The notes below the pieces were generated by a model. That model did no database searches. It saw only the letters and a list, made by a program, of their open reading frames with translations, and was not told the DNA's origin. The position numbers and the translations under genes are program-made. Below are positions 54,259 through 64,000 of a stretch of DNA of 64,000 bases, piece after piece (position 1 is the first letter of the stretch; each line of letters begins with the position of its first letter). This DNA comes from Aeromonas aquatica (GTDB lineage Bacteria; Pseudomonadota; Gammaproteobacteria; Enterobacterales; Aeromonadaceae). The stretch covers positions 113,448 through 177,447 of the forward strand of contig NZ_JRGL01000012.1 of the NCBI RefSeq assembly GCF_000764655.1, written 5' to 3'.

Positions 54259-55482
54259 TTACGCCCGGTAGGCGGCCGTCAGCCGCACCAGCTCCACCAG
54301 GGTGGCGACCGCTTTTTCCATGGATTGCAGCGGGATGAACTCGTGTTTGCCGTGGAAGTTGTGGCCACCGGTGAAAATATTTGGACAGGGCAGCCCCATA
54401 AAGGAGAGGCGGGCGCCGTCGGTGCCGCCGCGAATGGGCTTGATCTTGGGGACCACGTCTGCCGCGACCATGGCGGCCTTGGCCAGCTCGACTATGTGCA
54501 TGTGCGGCTCGATCTGGCTGCGCATGTTGCGATAGCTGTCGGTCAGGGTCAGCTCGATGCGCGCCTTGGGGGCGTCCAGCTGCAGGGAGGCGACCCGCTC
54601 CTTGAGCTGGGCCTTGCGGGCGGCGAAGGCGTCGTCATCGAAGTCGCGGATGAGGTAGTGCAGCTCGCTCTGCTCCACGGTGCCGCTCATCTGGGCCAGG
54701 TGGAAGAAGCCCTCGTAACCCTCGGTGCACTCCGGGGTCTGCTCGGGGGGCATGGCGGCATGGAAGCGGGCGGCCAGGGTCTGGCTGTTGATCATGCCTC
54801 CCTTGGCGGTGCCGGGGTGCACGTTGTTGCCAACAAACCGCACGGTGGCGCTGGCGGCGTTGAAGTTCTCGTATTCGAGCTCGCCGAGCTCACCGCCATC
54901 GACCGTATAGGCCCACTTGGCGGGGAAGCGGTCCAGCGGGAACAGATCGGCGCCGCGGCCAATCTCCTCGTCCGGGGTGAAGCCGAGCCAGACGTCGCCA
55001 CGGGGGATCTCGGGATGGGCCAGCAACTGCTCGACGGCGGTCAGGATCTCGGCGATGCCCGCCTTGTCATCGGCGCCGAGCAAGGTGGTGCCGTCGGTGG
55101 TGATGAGATCCTGGCCGAGATAGTTCTTCAGACAGCGATACTGGCGGATGGCCAGCACCTCGTCCCCCTTGCCGAGACAGATGTCTCCCCCCTGATAGCG
55201 CTCGATGATTTGGGGCACCACCTGCTCCGCCTCGTAGTCGGCGGTGTCCATATGGGCAATCAAGCCGATGGCGGGCGCATCCGGCTGGTTGCCAGGCAGA
55301 CAGGCGGTGAGGTAGCCATTGTCATCCAGCGTGATCTGACTCAAGCCCAGCTGTGTCAGCTCCTCCTGCAGGGCGCGGGCGAAGACGCGCTGGCCCTCGC
55401 TGCTGGGGCAGGCGGGATTGGTCGCATCGGAGCGGGTATGAAAAGTCAGGTAACGCAGAAAACGCTCAAGCAGGGTATCCAT
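54259..55482 (-). CDS. pepT: Peptidase T (tripeptide aminopeptidase)
   Basis: Zinc M20 aminopeptidase that removes the N-terminal residue from tripeptides, about 407 aa. Zinc/catalytic motifs: GLIAHMDTAD (His, Asp), TLLGADDKAGIAE, GFTPDEEIGRGAD (catalytic Glu pair), and FTGGHNFHGKHEFI (late His). ATG 55482 follows GAGGC; a TTG two codons earlier is possible. E. coli pepT is FNR-regulated; no clear FNR box was seen here. Confidence 0.96.
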   Translation of the reverse strand: MDTLLERFLRYLTFHTRSDATNPACPSSEGQRVFARALQEELTQLGLSQITLDDNGYLTACLPGNQPDAPAIGLIAHMDTADYEAEQVVPQIIERYQGGDICLGKGDEVLAIRQYRCLKNYLGQDLITTDGTTLLGADDKAGIAEILTAVEQLLAHPEIPRGDVWLGFTPDEEIGRGADLFPLDRFPAKWAYTVDGGELGELEYENFNAASATVRFVGNNVHPGTAKGGMINSQTLAARFHAAMPPEQTPECTEGYEGFFHLAQMSGTVEQSELHYLIRDFDDDAFAARKAQLKERVASLQLDAPKARIELTLTDSYRNMRSQIEPHMHIVELAKAAMVAADVVPKIKPIRGGTDGARLSFMGLPCPNIFTGGHNFHGKHEFIPLQSMEKAVATLVELVRLTAAYRA

Positions 55483-55840
55483 GGGCAAGCCTCGAACCGG
55501 AAATGATGAGGGGCCATTGTGGACAATACTGTCGCACCTCTCATTGCGTCAGCGCAGTTTTTGATGAATTCGTGAGAGGAGGGATGGGGGGCCTGTTCCG
55601 ACCGCTCAAGGGGTATTTGTGCATAAAAACTCCAGATTAAAGCGTGGTTAATCACACTGGCGCTGGTCGAATATGACCTCAGCCCTGTGCCGGCAAGGCA
55701 TGGGGCAACATGGCCGGTTCACCTGTTATTTTCAGGGCTAATCGGGAGGGGGGGCCAGTGCGCGCCATCCCAGAGCCAGCCTTGCTGACAGCAAGATTTG
55801 ACCCACCCGGTAAAACCCGTTTTTTAACACGATTTTTTAT

Positions 55841-55870
55841 TGTCAGTGGCGGCGGTAAGTGTGTACACTC
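55841..55870 (+). promoter_or_regulatory. speA: Probable promoter of speA
   Basis: TTGTCA and TACACT separated by 18 bp, downstream of an AT-rich run (55829-55840). The start of transcription would be near 55877. Confidence 0.55.
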
Positions 55871-56330
55871 CGCGCCGATCCGATGGTAACCCTGAGCAGG
55901 CAGAGCCGCCAGACACCGGCAGGATCATACGCCTATAGGGCGAGGCACGCAGAAACGACAGACACTGCTAGGGTATGGTTTCTTTAATACCGGTTAGGCT
56001 CCGGTATCAGGGAGAGCAACGGACTCTCATCATCCAACTGACCGACTGAGCCAATGGCTCATCATCTTCCCTTGTCATGGGTGGTCACTGGAGTTGAGCT
56101 GGCTGTGGTGGTCGTCGTCTATCAACACGCGTGCGTGCTGACGTCTTCCCTTATCTTCCTTGAAATCTCCCTTGTCGTCGCGATGGCTGCCGAATGATGA
56201 ACGAACGGCGTGGCTGATGCCGCTCGTCATCAAAGTACCGCGGCGCCGCATTAGAGTGGCACCGCATACCGTTGAGCTTGATGTAAAGCCACCAGCCCCA
56301 CATCAAGACTCGTTACTTCCCAAGATCCAC

Positions 56331-56437
56331 CAGGCAGCTCAGGCTTGCCGCGATTGCAATCGAGGGGCTGGCGATGTGGAAGGTCATGACCGTGGCGTCA
56401 CTACCTTCCGAACGCCAGCAGGCAGCTCAGGCTTGCC
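56331..56437 (+). repeat. Degenerate direct repeat in the speA leader
   Basis: CAGGCAGCTCAGGCTTGCC occurs at 56331-56349 and again at 56419-56437, 88 bp apart. Weaker similarity extends on both sides (CCTTCC or ACTTCC before; CTGGATGTG or CTGGCGATGTG after), so it is an old tandem duplication of about 88 bp. Confidence 0.7.
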
Positions 56438-56518
56438 ACTCTTAAGCGATCGATGGTCTGGATGTGATTGAGGGTAACGAAGGCGGCCTTCTGGCCGCTC
56501 ATTTGCGAGGCATAGCCC

Positions 56519-58420
<1,902 letters not shown>

Positions 58421-58452
58421 GCCTCTGGCTTGTTCCCCGCACAGCGGGAATA

Positions 58453-58480
58453 AAAAACGGCGCCTTCGGGCGCCGTTTTT
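58453..58480 (+). terminator. Terminator of speA
   Basis: AAAAACGGCGCC / GGCGCCGTTTTT around the stable loop TTCG. Confidence 0.92.
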
Positions 58481-58510
58481 ATTGCGGCCTCGCGCAGTAT
58501 TGCCTGCATC

Positions 58511-58587
58511 CTATCCGCTATCTGCTATCTGCTATCTGCTATCTGCTATCTGCTATCTGCTATCTGCTATCTGCTATCTGCTATCCG
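58511..58587 (+). repeat. 7-bp tandem repeat (CTATCTG), eleven units
   Basis: Nine perfect CTATCTG units flanked on each side by one CTATCCG, 77 bp in all. It lies between the speA terminator and ridA, in a 528-bp gap. The rest of that gap is a GC-rich part (58600-58730) and an AT-rich part (58740-58900) that probably holds the ridA promoter; no gene is supported in it. Confidence 0.97.
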
Positions 58588-58948
58588 CTGCCTGCGCCCC
58601 CTGGGATCAAGCCGTGGTTGGCTCGGTTTGGCGTAGAGGCTGGTCGCTTGGTCGCGGGCGCCGCGGCTGGGGCCGGGCGTCGCCGCAATGGCAGCCCGGG
58701 AGCGACTGAGACATTCGAGGGATACGCCGGGGTGAATTGCATGCAAAAAAATTTGAGTACTTTCACCTCGTATCTTATCAATGTATTTTTAATATAAATC
58801 AACTTCTTACATTGGTTTTTTGCTGCCATCCCCTGCGCTTACAAGATGTTTAAATGAAAATTAAGTTGCGTGAGAAGGCGAAAACTCAAATAATGTTGCA
58901 CGAACAATATGAGCTTGATGCTCGCCGCACCTGATCTTCGGAGGTCCT

Positions 58949-59332
58949 ATGAAAACCCTTATCGTCTCAACCGTCGCGCCCGATGCCATCGGTCCTTATA
59001 GCCACGGCACCGCCTATGGCGACCTCATCTTCACCTCGGGTCAGCTGCCTGTCTGCAAGCGGCTGGGGGGCGTCGTGGAGGGGGGGGTTGAGGCTCAGAC
59101 CCGTCAATCGCTGGAGAATCTGAAATCCGTGCTGGAGGCCGGCGGTGGCAGTCTGGACACCGTGCTCAAGACCACCTGCTATCTGGCGGACATCGCCGAT
59201 TTTGCCGCCTTCAACGGGGTCTATCAGGCGTACTTCCTGGCGGATTGTCCGGCGCGCAGCTGTTTTGCGGTCAAGGATCTGCCGATGGGCGTCAGGGTCG
59301 AGATCGAGGCCATCGCCCATCGGCTGCCCTGA
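58949..59332 (+). CDS. RidA-family enamine/imine deaminase
   Basis: YjgF/YER057c/UK114-family protein, 127 aa, which hydrolyses reactive 2-aminoacrylate-type enamines. Motifs: PDAIGPYSHGTAYGDLIFTS, GQLP, TTCYLADIADFAAFN and a late CFAVKDLPMGVRVEIEAIA in which the catalytic Arg is present. GGAGG precedes the ATG. A YheO-like regulator follows, which may control it. Confidence 0.92.
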   Translation: MKTLIVSTVAPDAIGPYSHGTAYGDLIFTSGQLPVCKRLGGVVEGGVEAQTRQSLENLKSVLEAGGGSLDTVLKTTCYLADIADFAAFNGVYQAYFLADCPARSCFAVKDLPMGVRVEIEAIAHRLP

Positions 59333-59527
59333 GGTGGGAAGTTGTTTGCGAGCCGTTTGACGACGTCCTCCCAAGGCTCGGGTTTTCTTCGGCAAGATGC
59401 TAAAACCGTCATAGGGATCAACTAGATGGCAACAGTGGACATGGCCGTCACCGAGGCTATCATGTCTGCCTGAGCAGGCACCCAGCCGCAGCCATTCATG
59501 GGCCGCGGCGTTACCATTAAGGCCCCC

Positions 59528-60181
59528 ATGAAACTGCACGAGTTGACCCCGACCGATTTCGAGATCCTCAAGGCGATGGAGATCATAGTGGACGGCATCG
59601 CCGCCATGTATGGCCAGCATACCGAGGTGCTGCTGCACAGCCTGGATGCGCGCAACCCCTCGATCATCAAGATTGCCAATGGCCATATCACCGGCCGCAG
59701 CGTCGGCGCCCCCATCACCAACCTGGCGATGATGAAGCTCAAGAGCGGGCAGGACGTCTCCAGCCCCTACATGACCAAGTGTGCCACCGGCAAGACGCTG
59801 CGCTCCCTCACCACCGTCATTCGCAACGGCGAGCACCAGGCGATAGGGTTGCTCTGCATCAACAGCGACATGGATGCCCCGCTGCAATCCGTGCTGCGCA
59901 CCATGATGCCGGAATGTATGCACCAGCACGAGCCGAGCGCGACCCCCGAGGTATTCGCCCGCAACATCGATGAAGCCCTGAGCAGCACCATCGACAGCAT
60001 CAGCGCCGAGGTGCGGGGCAACGAGGCGGTGCCGCCGTCCCAGAAGACCAGGGTCATGGTCAACCAGCTGCATGAGCTGGGGATCTTCGAGCTCAAAGAC
60101 AGCGCCCAGATAGCCGCTCGCCAGCTCGGCATCTCGGTGCACTCCATCTACCGCTATCTGCGGGAGATCAAGAAAGGCTAG
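59528..60181 (+). CDS. YheO-like PAS/HTH transcriptional regulator
   Basis: About 217 aa. The N-terminal YheO-like PAS domain (LHSLDARNPSIIKIANGHIT, LRSLTTVIRNGEHQAIGLLC) is followed by a C-terminal helix-turn-helix (AARQLGISVHSIYRYLREIK). Relatives such as DauR control amino-acid catabolism, which suits the RidA neighbour. ATG 59528 is chosen because similarity starts there; ribosome-site support is weak (AAGG), and ATG 59498 is possible. Confidence 0.85.
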   Translation: MKLHELTPTDFEILKAMEIIVDGIAAMYGQHTEVLLHSLDARNPSIIKIANGHITGRSVGAPITNLAMMKLKSGQDVSSPYMTKCATGKTLRSLTTVIRNGEHQAIGLLCINSDMDAPLQSVLRTMMPECMHQHEPSATPEVFARNIDEALSSTIDSISAEVRGNEAVPPSQKTRVMVNQLHELGIFELKDSAQIAARQLGISVHSIYRYLREIKKG

Positions 60182-60319
60182 CGAGGGATGGCGGCCGCTT
60201 GAAGGGGGAGGGGCCAGGGCCTCTCTTGTCTTCTCCATCTCTCCTTGTCATTTCTCCGCCCCGCTCATCTGCTATCATCTTGCCCTTTCATTTATCTATA
60301 TGAACCCGCAGGAGAAATC

Positions 60320-60907
60320 ATGTCTCGAATCCTCTATCTGCTACGCCACGGTCAGACGCGCTACAACGCCGAGCAGCGGCTGCAGGGGCGCTGCAACTCG
60401 GATCTGACCGCCAGGGGCGAGGCGCAGGCCATCGCCATGGGGGCCCGTCTGCGGGAGCAGATCGCCGAGCCTGCCCGCTGGCGCGTCTATGCCAGCCCGC
60501 TGGGCCGTGCCCGCCAGACGGCGCTGCTGGTGTGTCAGCAACTGGGGATAGAGGATAAGCAGATCATCTGGGATGAGCGGCTGGTGGAGCTGGGGATGGG
60601 GGAGTGGGAGGGCTGCCGGGTACCGGATCTGCTGGAAGATCATCCCGAGCTCGATATCAGCCAACCGGACTGGTATCTGCAGGCGCCCGGCTGCGAAGGT
60701 TATCTGAGCATCCAGCGCCGGGCGCAGAGCTGGCTGCTGGATAGCACAGTCGCCGAGCACGCCATCGTCATCTCACACGGCCTGTTTGGTGCCATGTTGC
60801 GCGGCGCCTATGCCGATCTCGACTATGTCACCACCTGGCGCCAAGAGTTGCCACAGGATGCCTTCTTCAAGCTCAGCGGTGGCCGGATCGAGCGAATGGA
60901 ATGTTAA
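60320..60907 (+). CDS. Histidine phosphatase (phosphoglycerate-mutase-like)
   Basis: Histidine-phosphatase superfamily protein of about 195 aa. Catalytic RHGQTRYNAEQRLQG at the N-terminus, SPLGRARQTA, and the second His in IVISHGLFG. Family members include cobalamin phosphatase CobC and PhoE-type enzymes; the substrate is not clear. GCAGGAGAA precedes ATG 60320. Confidence 0.9.
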   Translation: MSRILYLLRHGQTRYNAEQRLQGRCNSDLTARGEAQAIAMGARLREQIAEPARWRVYASPLGRARQTALLVCQQLGIEDKQIIWDERLVELGMGEWEGCRVPDLLEDHPELDISQPDWYLQAPGCEGYLSIQRRAQSWLLDSTVAEHAIVISHGLFGAMLRGAYADLDYVTTWRQELPQDAFFKLSGGRIERMEC

Positions 60908-60933
60908 CACCTCGCCGCTTGGTGAGGTGTTTT
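60906..60933 (+). terminator. Terminator after the histidine phosphatase gene
   Basis: AACACCTC / GAGGTGTT stem with a 10-base loop followed by TT; it overlaps the stop codon. Confidence 0.6.
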
Positions 60934-60962
60934 AGAGGACTAGGTGTTTTATCTAAAGCGAG

Positions 60963-63900
60963 TTAACCAATTGCCAGCTTTGCTGCCGCTTTCCACATAA
61001 ACGGTGGCATAGGGGTCATCAGGCGCCATTTAATGTTCATCGGTTGGCTGCCGCTATGGGATAGATACTCGACCTCACCAAAGTTCACGAAGCCAAGGGT
61101 TCGACCAAACTCATCGTTGCTTTGTTCACGGACAAACAAAAACAATCGCTTACCATTTTCTCTGTGCTGGATGTAACTCAGACCCTTGCCCCGCTCAGGG
61201 CAAGCGCTGTTTTGGCTCTGCCAATGGAACAGTGACTCGTTAATGGCGTAGTCGTGATAACGGGTGGTGGGGGAGAAGTGTTTCTCCGTTTTATTCAAGG
61301 TTACGAAGAGCAACTCGATATTTTGATCTGCAATGACATACACCCCTTCGCGAGCAGTCGGTTGTTGCGCGAAGGTGGTCGCGCCAAAGCCAACCAGCAC
61401 CTGCTCTCTGGCATATCGGGCATGCAGTTGCAGCGGATTACCGGGAAGGTCTGGCATGGCTCGCTGTTCGTGTTGCACCCGATTGATCAGTATGGGCAGC
61501 AGGTCTGCCAGCTCGGCCCTTAACTCTGGTTGATTGAGTTGTTTCAGGCTGTGCGCCAAGGAGCTAAAGCCTGCGTTGGGGCCGCTCTGTTGCCAGAAGT
61601 CGTAGTGACACATCAAGGCCATGCGTTCATCGTGCTCGGCCGTTAAGGTAAAGGCGCTTTCCACCAAGGTTTGTAAGAATTTCAAGTAATGGATCGCATC
61701 GCATCCCAATAGCCGGGTTTTGATGGCCCGGGTGTAGAGGGTAGATAGCTTCTCATCGCTCATTTCAGAAACGGTATGGTTGCGGGCCTGTTTGACCAAG
61801 GTGCTCCAATTGCCGCGCTTGTAGATCTCTTCAAGGCTGATATGAGGGTAAAACTTCAAAAAGTTCGCCAGCGTCAGCGGTAAATCACAGTCCTGTGAGA
61901 AACGGCGGATCAGGCCCATGAGTCGCGAGGTATTGAGGGTCGCCTTCTTGATATTGCTCAGAATTAACTCTTGGGTCTGTTTTGAGAGCTCGATGCGGCA
62001 GCCCAAGGGGGCGTGAGGGAAGCCCTGTTTGATTTCGTGGCTGATCGCTTTATTGGTTTTACCCACCAGCGCCCGGAATTTCTGGGCAAAGTCATACTCC
62101 GCACGAGCATTGCCAACAAAATCCAACACGGTGCAGCACTCTTTATCACTCGCCAGCCGTAGGCCCCGCCCTAATTGCTGCAAGAAGATGGTGAGGCTTT
62201 CCGTCGGTCGTAAAAACAGCAAGGTATCGACTTCCGGGATATCGACACCTTCGTTGAAGATGTCTACTACGCAGAGAATGTTGGTAACCCCGGTGCGCAA
62301 ATCCTGTTGTTTGCTATGCCGCTCGTCTCGGTTATCGCTGGTGAGGATGTCAGCCTTGATGCCCTTCAATAAAAATTCCTTGCACATAAAATCGGCATGT
62401 TCACGGCTCACACAAAATGCCAGCGCCTTGATCTTGGTAATATCGGTGACGATCTCATAGAGGCTCTGGACTATTTTCTGCACCCGCTGCTGATTGTGGG
62501 TGTAGATATTGGTGAGCTCACTAATGTCATAACGGCCATTTTTCCAAGCGACTTGGCGCAAGTCGGTATCATCGTCGATGCCAAAATATTGGAACGGACA
62601 GAGATGGCGACGGTTGATGGCTTCTGGTAAGCGGATTTCAGCTGCGATCACTCCACCAAAGTCTGCGAGAATATCACTGCCATCATGGCGCTCCGGCGTC
62701 GCTGTCAGTCCCAAGAGAATTTCTGGGGAAAAGGCTGCGAGCAAACCACGGTAACTGGCTGCGGCAATATGGTGAACCTCATCGATGACGATGTAATCGA
62801 AATAATCCGAGCTAAGACGCAAATTAGCTAACTGGTTATTCAAGGATTGCACCGAGGCAAACAGCTGCTGGTAGTGCATGGGGATGGCGCCACCGACCAG
62901 CAGTTCACCGAAGTTAGACTGTTTTAGCACACCGCGGTAAGCGGCCTGTGCTTGGCGCAAGATCTCCTCTTTGTGGGCCACAAACAGAAATCTGGCATCG
63001 GGTTTATTTTTCAGGAACCGAGCAAAATCAAAGGCGGAGATCAGGGTCTTGCCCGTGCCGGTTGCCGCGACGACCAGGTTGCGAAAGCGCTGATGCAGGG
63101 AGCGCTCCATCGATAATTGTTCAAGAATCTCCTGCTGGTGAGGGAAAGGCGTGACCTCGAAGAAATAGGCAACGTTATTCTTGTCACCATTCCCGCTGGC
63201 CTCTTGCAACGCGTGCTGTAATTTCGCTCTGCTTTCTAGCTTGCCATCAAACAGCTCAAAGTCATCGGATTCCCAATAGGTTTCAAACGTACTGAGGGAT
63301 TTCTCGATGATATGAGGTATTTCTTGCGAAGTAATTTTAAGGTTCCACTCCAAACCGCTGGTGAGGGCCGAATGGGATAAGTTGGATGAACCTATATAGC
63401 CGGTATGAAAGCCTGTATTTCGGCAAAAAAGATAGCTCTTGGCATGCAGGCGTTCACGTTGGGTGTTATAGCTGAGTTTGACTTCGGTGTTGGGCAGGTT
63501 GGCTAAAAATTCGACTGCTTTTGCGTCGGTTGCCCCCATATAAGAGGTGGTGATGACCTTTAATCGGCGGCCGCTGCGAGTGAACTCTTCCAGCTCATGG
63601 CGAAAAATACGGATGCCTGCCCATTTGATAAATGAGACCAGCCAGTAGATGCTGTCTGCCGATAATATTTCACGCTTAAGTTCTGACTCCATCGACAAGC
63701 CCGCATTGCTGCCGCAAAACAGCTCACTCTGAGTCAGGCCTGTCAGAGGGAAGATATCCTCGGTATATTGCTTCAAATTGGCCGCTATTGGGTTATCCAA
63801 TTCATAGAGGGCGGTGAGTATGTTGCCCTGACAGCTAATCAGATTTTCTTCGATAAAGTCGGGGTCTTGAATGTGATCTTTCAGCCAAAGCAATAGCTGG

Positions 63901-63965
63901 TTGGCCAGTGCAATTTGCCGTTGCAGCTGATCCTCTCCAGTGACCGAGCCCACCGCATATTCCAA
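60963..63965 (-). CDS. PLD nuclease - DEAD/DEAH helicase - DUF3427 protein
   Basis: Large protein of about 1000 aa. N-terminal phospholipase-D-type nuclease domain (HAKSYLFCRNTGFHTGYIGS, then SNLSHSAL), an SF2 helicase core with Walker A AATGTGKT, DEVHH box, VVDIFNEGVDIPEV and QQLGRGLRL, and a long C-terminal part like DUF3427. Such proteins occur in restriction- or defence-like settings, but the function is not established. The start is uncertain: TTG 63965 is the only usual start codon before an in-frame TAG at 63993-63995. The gene is clearly AT-richer than the rest of the window, which suggests acquisition. Confidence 0.82.
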   Translation of the reverse strand: MEYAVGSVTGEDQLQRQIALANQLLLWLKDHIQDPDFIEENLISCQGNILTALYELDNPIAANLKQYTEDIFPLTGLTQSELFCGSNAGLSMESELKREILSADSIYWLVSFIKWAGIRIFRHELEEFTRSGRRLKVITTSYMGATDAKAVEFLANLPNTEVKLSYNTQRERLHAKSYLFCRNTGFHTGYIGSSNLSHSALTSGLEWNLKITSQEIPHIIEKSLSTFETYWESDDFELFDGKLESRAKLQHALQEASGNGDKNNVAYFFEVTPFPHQQEILEQLSMERSLHQRFRNLVVAATGTGKTLISAFDFARFLKNKPDARFLFVAHKEEILRQAQAAYRGVLKQSNFGELLVGGAIPMHYQQLFASVQSLNNQLANLRLSSDYFDYIVIDEVHHIAAASYRGLLAAFSPEILLGLTATPERHDGSDILADFGGVIAAEIRLPEAINRRHLCPFQYFGIDDDTDLRQVAWKNGRYDISELTNIYTHNQQRVQKIVQSLYEIVTDITKIKALAFCVSREHADFMCKEFLLKGIKADILTSDNRDERHSKQQDLRTGVTNILCVVDIFNEGVDIPEVDTLLFLRPTESLTIFLQQLGRGLRLASDKECCTVLDFVGNARAEYDFAQKFRALVGKTNKAISHEIKQGFPHAPLGCRIELSKQTQELILSNIKKATLNTSRLMGLIRRFSQDCDLPLTLANFLKFYPHISLEEIYKRGNWSTLVKQARNHTVSEMSDEKLSTLYTRAIKTRLLGCDAIHYLKFLQTLVESAFTLTAEHDERMALMCHYDFWQQSGPNAGFSSLAHSLKQLNQPELRAELADLLPILINRVQHEQRAMPDLPGNPLQLHARYAREQVLVGFGATTFAQQPTAREGVYVIADQNIELLFVTLNKTEKHFSPTTRYHDYAINESLFHWQSQNSACPERGKGLSYIQHRENGKRLFLFVREQSNDEFGRTLGFVNFGEVEYLSHSGSQPMNIKWRLMTPMPPFMWKAAAKLAIG

Positions 63966-64000
63966 GATACGGCTAAGAAACGGCGTTGTTTCCTAAATCA

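Larger units (their letters stand above)
55483..56518. other. Long pepT-speA intergenic region / structured speA leader
   Basis: About 1 kb without a supported gene. A good promoter (TTGTCA 55841-55846, 18 bp, TACACT 55865-55870) points to a speA leader of about 640 nt. The leader contains hairpins (ATACCGG/CCGGTAT near 55988; GAGAG/CTCTC near 56012; GAGCC/GGCTC near 56048; GCGGCC/GGCCGC at 56483-56498, just before the ribosome site) and a repeated element (see the repeat entry). A 103-codon frame at 56160 includes an Arg-rich run (RRRIR) but lacks a ribosome site. Confidence 0.5.

Noticed and set aside
56160..56471. 103-codon ORF in the speA leader as a real gene
   Set aside because: TTG start without Shine-Dalgarno and a composition like non-coding sequence; kept only as a possible attenuator idea.
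58511..58587. Possible CRISPR array
   Set aside because: Units are 7 bp and directly adjacent without spacers; it is a simple tandem repeat.

Overview
This 64 kb window is GC-rich chromosomal DNA from a facultatively anaerobic gammaproteobacterium, most likely an Aeromonas. The gene order supports this: yafD/mltD/gloB/yafS/rnhA/dnaQ, fadE/gmhA/yafJ and narQP, together with periplasmic nitrate reductase, peptidase T and a SelW-like protein. No rRNA, tRNA, CRISPR array or intact insertion sequence was seen. The species assignment is inference from protein similarity and gene order recalled from known families, not from a search.

Layout. 1-7.7 kb: the 3' part of a PAS-GGDEF-EAL protein, lytic transglycosylase slt, a GalR/LacI-type regulator with a perfect operator-like palindrome and a possible small RNA behind it, a YeeZ-like oxidoreductase, a YciA-like thioesterase and YafD. 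7.7-19.4 kb: housekeeping genes (mltD, gloB, yafS, rnhA, dnaQ, a TIGR03503-like membrane protein, an HD-GYP response regulator, fadE, gmhA, yafJ). 19.7-28.5 kb: signalling, with a LuxU-like Hpt protein, yvcK, a FIST-domain (NosP-like) protein with a hybrid histidine kinase, a LON-domain protein, a single-domain globin and the nitrate sensors narQP. 28.6-44.1 kb: a molybdoenzyme block consisting of a Moco-riboswitch-type leader with moaA, napFDAGHBC, moaBCDE, modABC, an alpha/beta hydrolase, and moeAB on the other strand. 44.4-64 kb: folE, a chemoreceptor, fhs, a LysR regulator, YceI, an AdoHcy-hydrolase-like protein, a SelW-like protein, pepT, speA, ridA, a YheO-like regulator and a histidine phosphatase. 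It ends with a visibly AT-richer PLD-helicase-DUF3427 gene that looks acquired.

How the genes fit together. Nitrate (NarQ/NarP) and possibly nitric oxide (the FIST protein and its kinase) are sensed by genes beside the nap operon. The Nap enzyme needs the molybdenum cofactor made by Moa/Moe proteins from molybdate imported by ModABC. Sensing, enzyme, cofactor and metal uptake are therefore packed into about 25 kb.

The most unusual observation is a repeated pattern of short tandem duplications at gene edges. The napD/napA junction exists in three diverged copies, napB/napC in two, and the modB start in three (101 bp period). The 3' end of fhs is repeated seven times with alternating 80/73 bp spacing, and a weaker repeat lies in the long speA leader. 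In nap and mod the extra copies form short ORFs, most of them overlapping stop-to-start, that bridge the two full genes. Translational coupling therefore seems to have been preserved or exploited.
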